Position numbers and translations under genes: made by a program | In this document: positions 8,910 through 18,468 of the stretch, in pieces | Numbering within the stretch: position 1 is the stretch's first letter | Layout: the number at the start of each line of letters is the position of its first letter | Origin: an uncultured cyanobacterium | Lineage (GTDB): Bacteria > Cyanobacteriota > Cyanobacteriia > Cyanobacteriales > Chroococcidiopsidaceae | Direction: 5' to 3' | Assembly: GCA_946221495.1 (NCBI GenBank) | Contig: CAMIFA010000010.1 | Location: 1-53,719, forward strand | Length of the DNA: 53,719 nt | Notes under the pieces: generated by a model | What the model was told of the DNA's origin: nothing | The model's database searches: none | Seen by the model: the letters and a program-made list of their open reading frames with translations, nothing else

Positions 8910-9905
8910 ATGCTGCCAGCAAGCCAATACAAATTCTGGAATCGCCGACAGGTATTAACTTGGGGAATTGCTGGATTAGGTGCAACAACAGCCGCCGCTA
9001 CCTTCACCTCCGTATTTCGTCGCTTACCCTTAGGCGTGAGAATTCCCCCAATTGCTAACCAACCTGCTGCGGCTAATGGTAATGCATTCAACCCTATGAC
9101 TTTGCTGCGCGATTTTGACTATGGCACACTCAAGCGTGAGAATGGGCGCACAGTGCGAGAATTTGAGGTGGTTGCTAATACTACTACAATCCAACTAAAC
9201 AGTGCTATTTCATTTGTAAGTTGGAATTTGAATAATCGCCTACCTGGTCCTACCATGCGAGCTACAGCAGGCGATCGCGTCCGCGTTATTTTTCACAATC
9301 AAGCTGGGCATTCCCACAGTATCCACTTTCACGGCATTCATCCGGCTGAGATGGATGGGGTAAAGCCTGTACGACACGGCAAGACGACGATTTATGAGTT
9401 TGATGCTAAACCCTACGGCGTGCATCCTTACCACTGTCACATTGCCCCAGTGACTCGCCATATCAGCAAGGGACTGTATGGCATCTTCATTATTGACCCT
9501 CCTAGTGGTCGCCCTCCGGCTGATGAAATGGTGTTGGTGATGGGGGGCTATGACATCAATAACGAGCAACGAAATCTGCTTTATGCCTTCAATGGCATCC
9601 CCAATTACTATCGTGATCGTCCAATCCCCATCTATCAAAACCAGCTAGTGCGGCTGTACCTCCTGAATATGATTGAGTTTGATCCTGCTGTCACTTTTCA
9701 TATCCATGCTAATATGTTTCAGGTTTACCGCACAGGGCGGACGCTAGCACCCAGCGAGGAAACTGATGTAATTACGATGGGGACTGCTGAACGACACATT
9801 TTAGAGTTTTCCTATCCTTACCCTGGTCAATATATGTTTCATCCTCACCAAGACGACATCGCCGAAAACGGCTGCATGGGTGTTTTTGATGTGCTCCCTA
9901 CTTGA
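8910..9905 (+). CDS. Two-domain multicopper oxidase, type-C-like, Tat-exported
   Basis: A periplasmic copper oxidase of 331 aa. The N-terminus has a Tat-like signal (NRRQVLTWGIAG) and an Ala-rich hydrophobic stretch. Domain 1 holds HFHGIH and HPYHCHIAP, the latter followed by VTRHISKGLYG; this supplies Cys, His and a possible axial ligand of a type 1 copper. Domain 2 holds FHIHANMF and MFHPHQDDIAENGCMG. The four HxH pairs of the trinuclear cluster are present, but the Cys between the last two His residues is replaced by Pro, so the type 1 site should exist only in domain 1. Laccases and ferroxidases of three domains are much longer. Neighbours downstream (lipoprotein and PKHD-type hydroxylase) suggest a metal-linked role, perhaps Fe(II) or Cu(I) oxidation. 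Confidence 0.88.
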   Translation: MLPASQYKFWNRRQVLTWGIAGLGATTAAATFTSVFRRLPLGVRIPPIANQPAAANGNAFNPMTLLRDFDYGTLKRENGRTVREFEVVANTTTIQLNSAISFVSWNLNNRLPGPTMRATAGDRVRVIFHNQAGHSHSIHFHGIHPAEMDGVKPVRHGKTTIYEFDAKPYGVHPYHCHIAPVTRHISKGLYGIFIIDPPSGRPPADEMVLVMGGYDINNEQRNLLYAFNGIPNYYRDRPIPIYQNQLVRLYLLNMIEFDPAVTFHIHANMFQVYRTGRTLAPSEETDVITMGTAERHILEFSYPYPGQYMFHPHQDDIAENGCMGVFDVLPT

Positions 9906-10026
9906 ATGCTCATATACAAGCTTTGTGCTAAAAATTTTTAAAGATTTAATATCTAATTCTTGACAGGAAATCTCATCAAGCATAGTCTAAGGTCTGTACT
10001 TTGGTTCATAGTGATTTTTAATAACA

Positions 10027-10872
10027 ATGAGCAAACAATTAAAGCCTGTAGAATTATTTTTGGCGCTTGGTCTAGCCGCTACTCTTGGTGCTTGTACTAG
10101 TCCAGCTAATAATGCTGGTGGCGGTGGTGAGGCTACGAATGAAACTGCTTCTACACCCGCTTCTAGTCCAGTTACTTCTACTCATGGTGGTGAAGGTGGT
10201 GAAGGTGGTGAAGGTGGTGAAGGTGGTGAATCAGGCTCCACAGGAAATTCTAACGTTGATTACATGGCAACTCTGGGGTTGATGAAAGGACACCTCATGG
10301 CTGCCGAAGAATTGATGGCACAGAAGAATTATCAGCAAGCCGAGCCTCATATCGGGCATCCAGTAGAAGAACTGTATGGCACTATAGAAGGTGAACTGGC
10401 ACAAAGGAAAGTGCCGCAGTTTAAATCCACGCTGAACAAACTCTACAGTTTGGTAAAATCAGCACCAGACAAGCCAGAGACGACCACAGCATTTAAGGCA
10501 TCCCAACAGGCAATTGATCAAGCGATCGCCGCTATACCCGCAAGTGAGCGTCAGTCTCCCCAATTTGTGCTAAATGTTATGAACCAAATGTTGAAAACTG
10601 CTGGTGAGGAATATACAGCTGCGATCGCCAACAACAAGTTTGCCGAACTAGTTGAGTATCAGGATTCTAGAGGCTTCGTTATGTACGCTGAAGACCTTTA
10701 CCAAAACATTGCCCAGCAGATGAGCCAAGAACGTCCTGATAATCATAAGAGAATTACGGCAAGCCTAGAAGAACTCAAGACAGCTTGGCCTTCAGTAAAT
10801 CCGCCTGCTACTCCCGTGAAAACACCTTCAGAAGTTAACTCACTGATTTCCACGATTGAACTGCAAAGCTAA
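10027..10872 (+). CDS. Periplasmic lipoprotein with Gly-Glu repeat and helical domain
   Basis: A 281-aa lipoprotein: the signal ends at the lipobox LGAC (Cys near residue 23). A low-complexity linker follows, with HGG then five GGE units. From about residue 78 to the end the protein is helical and Ala/Gln-rich, with MKGHLMAAEELMAQKNYQQA and PHIGHPVEELYG. The GHxxE sequence recalls, weakly, the GxHxxE motif of imelysin/EfeO (M75) iron-handling proteins. This is only a suggestion. It lies 120 bp after the multicopper oxidase in the same direction, so the two may act together in the periplasm. Confidence 0.7.
   Translation: MSKQLKPVELFLALGLAATLGACTSPANNAGGGGEATNETASTPASSPVTSTHGGEGGEGGEGGEGGESGSTGNSNVDYMATLGLMKGHLMAAEELMAQKNYQQAEPHIGHPVEELYGTIEGELAQRKVPQFKSTLNKLYSLVKSAPDKPETTTAFKASQQAIDQAIAAIPASERQSPQFVLNVMNQMLKTAGEEYTAAIANNKFAELVEYQDSRGFVMYAEDLYQNIAQQMSQERPDNHKRITASLEELKTAWPSVNPPATPVKTPSEVNSLISTIELQS
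10186..10230 (+). repeat. Five perfect tandem copies of GGTGGTGAA
   Basis: A 9-bp unit repeated five times without error, coding GGE in frame inside the lipoprotein linker. Copy-number change would lengthen or shorten the linker without frameshift. The exact identity of all five copies suggests recent slippage expansion. Confidence 0.95.
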
Positions 10873-10958
10873 TTTATTTCCCCAATTGCTTACACTAGGG
10901 AGCAAACTCCTCCGTAAATTTAATTGTGGGGGTTGAATTGTTTAGTTGACCAAGTGCG

Positions 10959-11618
10959 ATGATTTTCAAAATTCCAGACATTCTCGCTCCCGAAGAATTG
11001 AAGTACATCACTTCTAGTCTTGCTGAGGCTGAGTTTGTAGACGGTAAGCTAACAGCAGGTTGGCACGCTAAGTTAGTTAAACATAATCAGCAGCTGAAAT
11101 ACGGGGAGTTTCAACAGGAACTGAAGGAACTTATTAAAAAAGCACTCAGCCGCAATGTGCTGTTTCAGATGGCTGTTCGCCCCAAAATCATCCATTCGAT
11201 TCTATTCAGCCGCTACGACACAGGTATGTCTTACGGCAGGCACACAGACAATGCTCTTATGGGATCGTTTGCGCGTTCAGATGTATCGTTTACTTTATTC
11301 TTGAATTCTCCGGCAACTTATGAGGGAGGTGAACTGGTTATTGAAGGGGCGGATGATGAGAAAGCTTATAAGCTAGAAACTGGAGAGATGATTGTTTATC
11401 CTTCGACAAGCCTACATCGGGTCGATCCTGTAATTAAGGGAACTCGGTTAGTAGTTGTTGGTTGGGTACAGAGTTTAGTTCGTGATGCCAGTGAACGAGA
11501 AATTTTATTTGAGCTTGATACTGTGCGACACGCGATGTTTGCTAAAGACGGCAAAACTCCAGAGTTTGACTTAATTGCGAAAAGCGTTGCTAATTTACTG
11601 CGAAAGTGGGCGGAATAA
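10959..11618 (+). CDS. PKHD-type Fe(II)/2-oxoglutarate hydroxylase (PiuC/YbiX family)
   Basis: A cytosolic 2-oxoglutarate- and Fe(II)-dependent dioxygenase of 219 aa. Seen: IPDILAPEEL at the start, RYDTGMSYGRHTDNALMG with the HxD iron ligands, then TLFLNSPATYEGGELVIE and YPSTSLHRVDPVIKGTR, which carries the distal His and the Arg that holds 2-oxoglutarate. The tail WVQSLVRDASEREILFELD is typical of PiuC/YbiX. In proteobacteria these genes are linked to iron-siderophore uptake. Its position after a multicopper oxidase and lipoprotein supports, but does not prove, an iron-related cluster. The substrate is unknown for the whole family. Confidence 0.9.
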   Translation: MIFKIPDILAPEELKYITSSLAEAEFVDGKLTAGWHAKLVKHNQQLKYGEFQQELKELIKKALSRNVLFQMAVRPKIIHSILFSRYDTGMSYGRHTDNALMGSFARSDVSFTLFLNSPATYEGGELVIEGADDEKAYKLETGEMIVYPSTSLHRVDPVIKGTRLVVVGWVQSLVRDASEREILFELDTVRHAMFAKDGKTPEFDLIAKSVANLLRKWAE

Positions 11619-11646
11619 GCATAAGCGATTACTTTTTTTTGCGGAA

Positions 11647-12528
11647 TCACTTCGACGCGCTCGATTTTACTAAGTATGATATAAAGTTAGCCATTATATT
11701 GCGGAGCTTACGTAGCAAAGATTTCACTCGTTTTAGTTGTACTCTTATTAGTTGTAGTGGAGATGATCTAAATCCCAGCTGTTGCCAACGTAGTTGAGCT
11801 TGACACCGTTGTAGTTCCTTCTGCACTTGGCACACGCAAAACTGCGATCGCTCCCAATCGGCAAGTGTCCATTGGAGTAACTTAGATTCCTGGCGGCGCA
11901 ATGCTCTTAGATTAAGTGCGTCTTGATAAAGCTCCATATCTTCGTTGTTTAGCAGAGCAAGTTTGTTGATTAACGGCTTATTAGCCATAAGTTTTTGGAG
12001 GAACTTCTGATTTTTAGCGGAAGTATTGCTATTTTCAATTTTTAATTTAAATTTAGACCATTTCAGCATCATTTTTAATTCTGCTAAATCGTCCAAAAAA
12101 AATTCTTGTAAACCTACAAAATAAAAATCACTCAACTTTAACCCCCGGATCTGATTCGACATAAAATTCTGCATTTCAGGAAGTTCCGCAAAATCAAGAA
12201 AACTTAATCTTCCTTTGGCAATATCAGTGTGAACAGGATTAATATTATCTGAAACAGTTTTGGCAAATACATATTCAGAAATTAAACGAAAAATCGGATG
12301 TCTCAGCCAGGTGATGCGTTTAGCCTCAGGGAAGTATCCATCGTACTTAATTGGTAATAAATGACCGTGAATAACTTTTATCTGTTCAGGCAGTGGATTA
12401 GTTGGTATGTACTCTTGATCAGGAGGATAATCTCGGCAAATTTGTTCAAACCCGTAAATTTGTAACAGCACATCAAAGAATGTCGTTCCGGCAGTTTTCG
12501 GTATATGCACTGAAATAATTTCAACCAT
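11647..12528 (-). CDS. Sulfotransferase family protein
   Basis: A 293-aa protein that starts MVEIISVHIPKTAGTTFF, the PAPS-binding 5'-phosphosulfate loop of Golgi-type (Sulfotransfer_2) carbohydrate sulfotransferases. A second motif region is ITWLRHPIFRLISEYVFA, the 3'-phosphate-binding RxPxxRxxSxY element. The C-terminal third is helical and Gln/Arg-rich. It probably transfers sulfate to an exopolysaccharide or lipid acceptor. The 3' end abuts the PKHD hydroxylase gene, convergently. Confidence 0.82.
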   Translation of the reverse strand: MVEIISVHIPKTAGTTFFDVLLQIYGFEQICRDYPPDQEYIPTNPLPEQIKVIHGHLLPIKYDGYFPEAKRITWLRHPIFRLISEYVFAKTVSDNINPVHTDIAKGRLSFLDFAELPEMQNFMSNQIRGLKLSDFYFVGLQEFFLDDLAELKMMLKWSKFKLKIENSNTSAKNQKFLQKLMANKPLINKLALLNNEDMELYQDALNLRALRRQESKLLQWTLADWERSQFCVCQVQKELQRCQAQLRWQQLGFRSSPLQLIRVQLKRVKSLLRKLRNIMANFISYLVKSSASK

Positions 12529-13123
12529 TATGAATCAGATGCTCTCCTGGTACTACAACTGCTATTAATTACGATCAAGTAGGCGATCGCCTAACTACAA
12601 CCTTCGCGAAATTGCATTTCTAACTTCAGGGCGACGTTGTTCAACAGCTCCACAGTGTCCTTATTACTAGATAAATGCCCGATAACGATATTGCCACATC
12701 ACAAAGCCAATGAGTAACAAAATCAAGCGTGCAAGTACAAATACGCAGAATCTTCTTTAAAAACAGCAAGCTAATTCCAACTTTTACTCGCTCATGTACT
12801 AGTAGCTCAAATAATCAAAATTAGTTTTGGATGAGAAATTCTAGTTTATGATAATAATTGCCAATCAGTTGATTTAACAACCCTATGTAAATGGATTGAC
12901 TTGAAAAATAGTATCAATTAATACTTTATTTGTAGCAAGCACAGTTATCTAAGTTACTAAGCAGAGTTTGATAGCTAGCGATCGCGCTGATTTACTCAAA
13001 ATCAGGGTTAGTTAGTGCAAGCAGAAGCAACAGCTAGGAATATAGCCTTCCCAGCTTTTAGTGTTAGTTCAAATGATCAAGAGTAACTGCTACTATCTGC
13101 TATCAATATTTAAGCCGATAAAA
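12529..13123. other. Long divergent intergenic region, no gene seen
   Basis: Nearly 600 bp between the sulfotransferase and pyrR genes, with HIP1 octamers near 12583 and 12979. No ORF longer than about 20 codons looks coding. An in-frame GTG at 13061 could extend pyrR, but the added residues do not match the family. Confidence 0.4.
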
Positions 13124-13660
13124 ATGCCTGCCAAAGTAGTTGAAATTTTATCATCCGCAGAAATCCGTCGTACCCTGACTCGGCTTGCCTCACAGGTGGT
13201 AGAAAGATCGCGGGACTTGGAGCAATTAGTAATATTGGGTATTTATACTAGAGGCGTTTTTTTAGCGCAGCTATTAGCGCGTCAAATTGAAGTTTTAGAA
13301 GAAGTATCAGTGCCAGTGGGAGCATTGGATATTACGTTCTACCGAGATGACTTGGATCAAATTAACGTCCGAACGCCAGCTAAAACAGAGATTCCCTTTG
13401 ATTTAAGCGGCAAAACAGTTTTGCTTGTGGATGATGTAATCTACAAAGGGCGGACAATTCGCGCTGCCTTAAATGCGGTGAATGAGTACGGTAGACCAGC
13501 AACAATTTGGTTAGCTGTTTTAATTGATCGTGGTCATCGAGAATTACCGATTCACCCAGATTTTATGGGGAAAAAACTGCCTACTGCTAAAGAAGAACAG
13601 GTGAAGGTTTATTTACATGATTTGGATGGACGCGATGCAGTGGAGTTAATTGGCTATTAA
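13124..13660 (+). CDS. pyrR: PyrR-type uracil phosphoribosyltransferase / regulator
   Basis: 178 aa, the usual PyrR length when started at the ATG at 13124; an upstream GTG at 13061 would add an unrelated 21-residue leader. Seen: ILSSAEIRRTLTRLASQVVE, the hood region GALDITFYRDDL, and the PRPP loop VLLVDDVIYKGRTIRAAL. The tail ends DGRDAVELIGY, close to the classic C-terminus. PyrR binds UMP and, in Bacillus, pyr leader RNA; whether the cyanobacterial protein regulates RNA is not evident. No pyr genes or leader terminator structures are near, so it may act mainly as a uracil salvage enzyme. Confidence 0.92.
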   Translation: MPAKVVEILSSAEIRRTLTRLASQVVERSRDLEQLVILGIYTRGVFLAQLLARQIEVLEEVSVPVGALDITFYRDDLDQINVRTPAKTEIPFDLSGKTVLLVDDVIYKGRTIRAALNAVNEYGRPATIWLAVLIDRGHRELPIHPDFMGKKLPTAKEEQVKVYLHDLDGRDAVELIGY

Positions 13661-13775
13661 GGAATCACCGCAAACGCTATTGAAGATTATTTATATCTGC
13701 TTTATTTGAATTACTAAGCGCGATCGCACTTCATAATTACGGCACACTAGATAAAACCAGCATCAATACCCAATC

Positions 13776-15299
13776 ATGCAGACGCTTCAAAAAACTCATC
13801 CCCAACTCCAAGAACTGAAAACCCGTCTCAGGGAAATTAACGACATTGAATCAGCCAGCGCGTTGCTGTACTGGGATCAAGCAACGTATATGCCTGCTGG
13901 TGGTGCTGCGGCGCGGGGACGACAAATGGCTACCTTAAGACAGCTGGCTCATACAAAGTTTATTGACCCTGCTATTGGGCAATTATTAGCTCATTTACAA
14001 GACTATGAAGCTAGTTTGTCCTACGATTCAGATGAAGCTAGCTTAATCCGGATTACTCGCTATGACTATGAAAGAGCAGTAAAAATTCCTGCCGCTTTTA
14101 CGGCTAAATTTTCGCAGCATTCTAGCGATTGCTACGAAGCTTGGGCAAAAGCACGACCAGAAAATGATTTTGCGGCTGTGCAACCTTACCTAGAAAAAAC
14201 CCTGGAATTAAGTCGGGAAATGGCAAATTTCTTTCCCGGCTACGAACATATTGCCGATCCCCTGATTGATGAAGCTGATTATGGCATGAAAGCAACGACT
14301 GTGCGATCGCTATTTGCTCAATTACGTCAGCAACTTGTGCCGATTGTCGAAGCTATAGCAGCTCAAGAGCTTGCTGATGCTTCAGTTTTACATCAAACTT
14401 TCCCAGAAGATCAACAAATAGCATTTAGCCTGAAGGTAATTAAACAGCTAGGCTATGACTTCCAGCGAGGCAGGCAAGATAAAACACTGCACCCATTTAT
14501 GACTAAATTCTCGACTGGGGACGTGCGAATTACTACGAGAGTCAGAGAAAATAACTTGAATGAAGGACTATTTAGCACTATTCATGAAACTGGACACGCT
14601 TTGTATGAACAAGGCATCAACCGTGAATATGAAGCTACGCCGCTTGCTGGTGGTACTTCATCCGGTGTTCACGAAAGTCAGTCTCGCTTGTGGGAAAACT
14701 TTGTGGGACGCAGCCGCAATTTTTGGCAGTGCTTCTATCCCCAAATCCAAGCCGCCTTTCCTACTCAGCTAGGTAATGTTTCTCTAGATACTTTTTACCG
14801 TGCAATTAATAAAGTTGAGCGATCGCTGATCCGCACAGATGCTGACGAAGTAACATACAATTTGCACGTGATGATTCGCTTTGATCTAGAACTACAGCTG
14901 CTAGAAGGATCGCTAGCAGTACGTGACCTCCCCGCAGCCTGGAACGAACGTTACTCCTCTGACTTGGGTATTGTTTCTCCTAGTGACAGTAACGGTGTAT
15001 TGCAGGATGTACACTGGTACGGTGGCATGATTGGGGGGATGTTCCAAGGTTACACACTAGGTAACATCATGAGCGCCCAATTTTTTGAAGCTGCTGTCAA
15101 AGCTAATCCGGAAATTCCTAGTCAAATGACCCAAGGTAATTTCAACACGCTGCACGATTGGTTGAAACAAAACATTTACCAGCACGGACGTAAGTACACA
15201 GCTGCTGAATTAGTTGAGCGCGTTACAGGTACTCCTTTGAGTATCGACCCATTTATTAACTACATCAAGGAGAAATACGGTCAGTTGTACAGTCTATAA
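13776..15299 (+). CDS. M32 family carboxypeptidase (Taq type)
   Basis: A 507-aa zinc metallocarboxypeptidase. The active-site HEXXH is HETGHALYEQG (near residue 269), followed by GVHESQSRLWEN with the third ligand Glu. Other family marks are ALLYWDQATYMP near the N-terminus, RTDADEVTYNLHVMIRFDLE and DVHWYGGMIGGMFQGYTLG. Length matches Thermus and Pyrococcus M32 enzymes. It is predicted to be cytosolic, with no signal peptide. It follows pyrR by 115 bp, but no functional link is apparent. Confidence 0.95.
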   Translation: MQTLQKTHPQLQELKTRLREINDIESASALLYWDQATYMPAGGAAARGRQMATLRQLAHTKFIDPAIGQLLAHLQDYEASLSYDSDEASLIRITRYDYERAVKIPAAFTAKFSQHSSDCYEAWAKARPENDFAAVQPYLEKTLELSREMANFFPGYEHIADPLIDEADYGMKATTVRSLFAQLRQQLVPIVEAIAAQELADASVLHQTFPEDQQIAFSLKVIKQLGYDFQRGRQDKTLHPFMTKFSTGDVRITTRVRENNLNEGLFSTIHETGHALYEQGINREYEATPLAGGTSSGVHESQSRLWENFVGRSRNFWQCFYPQIQAAFPTQLGNVSLDTFYRAINKVERSLIRTDADEVTYNLHVMIRFDLELQLLEGSLAVRDLPAAWNERYSSDLGIVSPSDSNGVLQDVHWYGGMIGGMFQGYTLGNIMSAQFFEAAVKANPEIPSQMTQGNFNTLHDWLKQNIYQHGRKYTAAELVERVTGTPLSIDPFINYIKEKYGQLYSL

Positions 15300-15995
15300 T
15301 TTTTGTCAACCGTAAAATTTTAGTTTCATAAATTTCTGTTTTGTGCCACCGTAGATCCACTTAATTAAGTTAGGATTTTAACGCTAACCTCAATAAAGCT
15401 TCAGTGAAATTTCAGTGGGGCATAAAGTAAAGATAGCGTTAAGTTTCTATTTAGAGGTAGGGTAATTGCTTAATTGTCCTTAGCTATTTTGTCAGCATAC
15501 TTTGAAAATTTATGCACTTAGACAATTCATTTTTGAGCTAAAGTGTTTAGCATTCATGAGTCTGGCAGGCACTCTGTAAATGAGTGATCTCCTCTTTTGG
15601 ATTTTAGATTTTCGATTTTCAAAACTGAATTACTAAAGAAGGTTGCCTCCAAAGTAGTAGCTTCGTAAAACAAAATGCTATGAGTACCGGCGTATAAAAT
15701 AAAAACGGCTTAACACCACATTAGTTAAATCGCTTGCCTAAGTGCAAAATCTCAGATTTTCATCAGAGTACGCAAACCCATCTTCTACTTTTTTATTGCC
15801 CTAACTATAAATTATTCAAAAAGCCTAAAGCCAAGAAAAATCACGTAAGACAATTATTTACAGGAATTTTTAATTTAAGTAGCTAAGTTGCTACTATTCT
15901 TGCCTCCATTCTCTAGAGAGAAGAAAAATTTAGTAATATTTTGTAACTTAGTTTTGACAGAATTTCATTAATTTGCTAGAGGGAGTTGCCTTGCT
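15300..15995. other. Long AT-rich leader upstream of susA
   Basis: About 700 bp without a convincing ORF. A TTGACA sequence at about 15954 lies close to the susA start, with only a weak TAGAGG 17 bases later. GAGGGAG, a ribosome-binding site, precedes the ATG. The length suggests a long regulated promoter region or leader, but no defined RNA structure was recognised. Confidence 0.4.
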
Positions 15996-18416
15996 ATGTC
16001 CGATTTGATTCAGGCTGTGCTTAATAGTGATGAAAGAAGTGATTTGCGCTCGTTTGTAAGTGAATTACGCCATCAAGAGAAACAGTATTTACTGCGTAAC
16101 GACATCCTGGGTGTTTATGCAGATTATTGTAGCAAGCAGCAAAAGCCAGAAAGTTTTTACCACTCTTCAAATTTAGGCAAACTGATTTACTATACTCAAG
16201 AAATTATTCAAGAAGATGGAAATCTCTGCCTGATTATTCGACCGAAAATTGCTAGTCAAGAAGTTTATCGGCTAACGGAAGACTTAAATGTAGAGTTACT
16301 AACAGCGCAAGAACTGTTGGATCTGCGCGATCGCTTCGTCAATCGCTCCCATCCCAACGAAGGCGACCTTTTAGAACTTGATTTTGCGCCGTTCTACGAC
16401 TATACTCCGACAATTCGCGACCCCAAAAATATCGGTAAAGGAGTAGAGTATCTTAATCGATATTTATCTAGCAAACTGTTTCAAGATCCGAAACAATGGC
16501 TAGAGAGTTTATTTGATTTTTTGCGTCTCCACCAATATGAGGGTAGTCAGCTATTAATTAACGCCCGAATTCAATCGCAGCAGCAACTCTCGGATCAGAT
16601 CAAGAAAGCTTTAACTTTTGTGGGGGATCTTGATAGTAACGAACCCTACGAAAAATTCCAGTTTGTCATTCAGTTAATGGGCTTTGAGCCGGGTTGGGGT
16701 AATACTGCTGGTAGGGTGCGGGAAACGCTAGAAATTTTAGATGAATTAATTGACTCACCAGATCACCAAACCTTAGAAGCTTTTATTTCTCGGATTCCGA
16801 TGGTCTTTAAGATCGTCTTAGTATCGCCTCATGGTTGGTTTGGGCAAGAGGGAGTTTTGGGACGACCAGATACTGGCGGTCAAGTAGTGTATGTTCTTGA
16901 TCAGGCAAAGAGTTTAGAAAAACAGCTGCAAGAAGATACGACGCTAGCTGGTTTAGATGTCATAGGGGTGAAGCCGAAAGTAATTATTCTTAGCCGCCTG
17001 ATTCCTAATTCTGATGGCACTCTTTGTAACCAGCGCCTAGAGAAAGTTCACGGAACTGACAATGCCTGGATTCTGCGTGTGCCTTTAAGGGAATTTAATC
17101 CCAAAATGACTCAGAACTGGATCTCACGATTTGAGTTTTGGCCTTACCTAGAAACGTATGCTATTGATGCGGAAAAAGAACTGCGATCAGAGTTTCAGGG
17201 TAATCCTGACTTAATTGTGGGTAACTATTCTGATGGCAATTTAGTAGCGTTTCTGCTATCGCGGCGGATGAAAGTAACTCAGTGCAATATTGCCCACGCC
17301 CTGGAAAAGTCAAAATATTTGTTTAGTAACTTATACTGGCAAGACCTAGAAGATAAATATCATTTTTCCTTGCAGTTCACTGCCGATTTAATTGCCATGA
17401 ACGCGGCTAATTTTATTATTAGCAGTACATACCAGGAGATTGTGGGGACACCGGATAGTGTAGGGCAGTATGAGTCTTATAAGTGCTTTACAATGCCGGA
17501 ACTGTATCACGTAGTAAGTGGAATTGAGCTATTTAGTCCTAAGTTCAACGTTGTCCCGCCAGGAGTGAATGAAAGTTACTATTTCCCCTACTCGCGGACT
17601 GAAGACAGAATAGAAAGCGATCGCATTCCCGTAGCAGAAATGCTGTTCACGCGGGAAGATCCTGACCATATTTTTGGCAAACTAGATGATCCCAGCAAGC
17701 GACCGATCTTCTCAATGGCGCGTCTTGATCGCATCAAAAACCTGACTGGCTTGGCGGAGTGCTTCGGTAAGAGTGAAGCTTTGCAAGAGCATTGCAACTT
17801 AATTTTGGTTGCCGGGAAGTTGCGCGTCGAGGAATCAGGCGATAACGAAGAACGTGACGAAATCATTAAACTCTACCAAATCATCGACCAGTACAATCTG
17901 CATGGTAAGTTTCGCTGGCTGGGTGTGCGTCTTTCTAAAACTGAATCTGGAGAGATTTACCGCGTAATTGCTGACCATCAGGGAATCTTTGTTCAACCAG
18001 CTTTATTTGAAGCCTTTGGTCTCACAGTTTTAGAGGCAATGATTTCTGGAGTTCCCACTTTTGCTACCCAGTTCGGTGGTCCCTTAGAAATTATCCAAGA
18101 TCGGGTAAATGGCTTTTACATTAACCCCACTCATTTAGAAGAAACAGCCGAAAAAATTCTCGAATTTGCGACTAAGTGCGAGCAAAATCCCAACTATTGG
18201 TATGAAATTTCCACGCGGGGTATTGACCGAGTTTACAGCACTTATACCTGGAAAATTCACACTACGCGCCTACTATCTCTAGCAAAGATATATGGGTTCT
18301 GGAACTTTAGTTCTAAGGAAAACCGCGAGGATTTATTGCGCTATATTGAGACACTGTTCTATTTGCTATATAAACCCAGGGCGCAACAATTATTAGAACA
18401 GCATCAGTATCGTTAA
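15996..18416 (+). CDS. susA: Sucrose synthase
   Basis: Reversibly converts sucrose plus NDP to NDP-glucose plus fructose; a cytosolic GT4-family enzyme. The 806-aa length and N-terminal regulatory region (about 1-270) match cyanobacterial and plant sucrose synthases rather than the shorter sucrose-phosphate synthases. The GT-B part starts with SPHGWFGQEGVLGRPDTGGQ (near 273), then NIAHALEKSKYLFSN and the nucleotide-binding LFEAFGLTVLEAMISG with the E-x7-E pair. In cyanobacteria the enzyme mainly cleaves sucrose and feeds glycogen or cell-wall synthesis. It is monocistronic here, with a hairpin 25 bp after the stop. Confidence 0.96.
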   Translation: MSDLIQAVLNSDERSDLRSFVSELRHQEKQYLLRNDILGVYADYCSKQQKPESFYHSSNLGKLIYYTQEIIQEDGNLCLIIRPKIASQEVYRLTEDLNVELLTAQELLDLRDRFVNRSHPNEGDLLELDFAPFYDYTPTIRDPKNIGKGVEYLNRYLSSKLFQDPKQWLESLFDFLRLHQYEGSQLLINARIQSQQQLSDQIKKALTFVGDLDSNEPYEKFQFVIQLMGFEPGWGNTAGRVRETLEILDELIDSPDHQTLEAFISRIPMVFKIVLVSPHGWFGQEGVLGRPDTGGQVVYVLDQAKSLEKQLQEDTTLAGLDVIGVKPKVIILSRLIPNSDGTLCNQRLEKVHGTDNAWILRVPLREFNPKMTQNWISRFEFWPYLETYAIDAEKELRSEFQGNPDLIVGNYSDGNLVAFLLSRRMKVTQCNIAHALEKSKYLFSNLYWQDLEDKYHFSLQFTADLIAMNAANFIISSTYQEIVGTPDSVGQYESYKCFTMPELYHVVSGIELFSPKFNVVPPGVNESYYFPYSRTEDRIESDRIPVAEMLFTREDPDHIFGKLDDPSKRPIFSMARLDRIKNLTGLAECFGKSEALQEHCNLILVAGKLRVEESGDNEERDEIIKLYQIIDQYNLHGKFRWLGVRLSKTESGEIYRVIADHQGIFVQPALFEAFGLTVLEAMISGVPTFATQFGGPLEIIQDRVNGFYINPTHLEETAEKILEFATKCEQNPNYWYEISTRGIDRVYSTYTWKIHTTRLLSLAKIYGFWNFSSKENREDLLRYIETLFYLLYKPRAQQLLEQHQYR

Positions 18417-18440
18417 GCTTCCAGAAGAAGTTAGATAATA

Positions 18441-18468
18441 TTAAGTCCGCCATACCAAGCGGGCTTAA
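18441..18468 (+). terminator. Hairpin downstream of susA
   Basis: TTAAGTCCGC and GCGGGCTTAA form a 10-bp stem with one G-U pair and an 8-base loop, 25 bp after the susA stop. The following sequence is AT-rich but has no clean T-run, so efficiency is uncertain. Confidence 0.6.

Noticed and set aside
9240..9638. A 132-codon ORF opposite the multicopper oxidase
   Set aside because: Shadow of the real gene, whose copper motifs define the coding strand.
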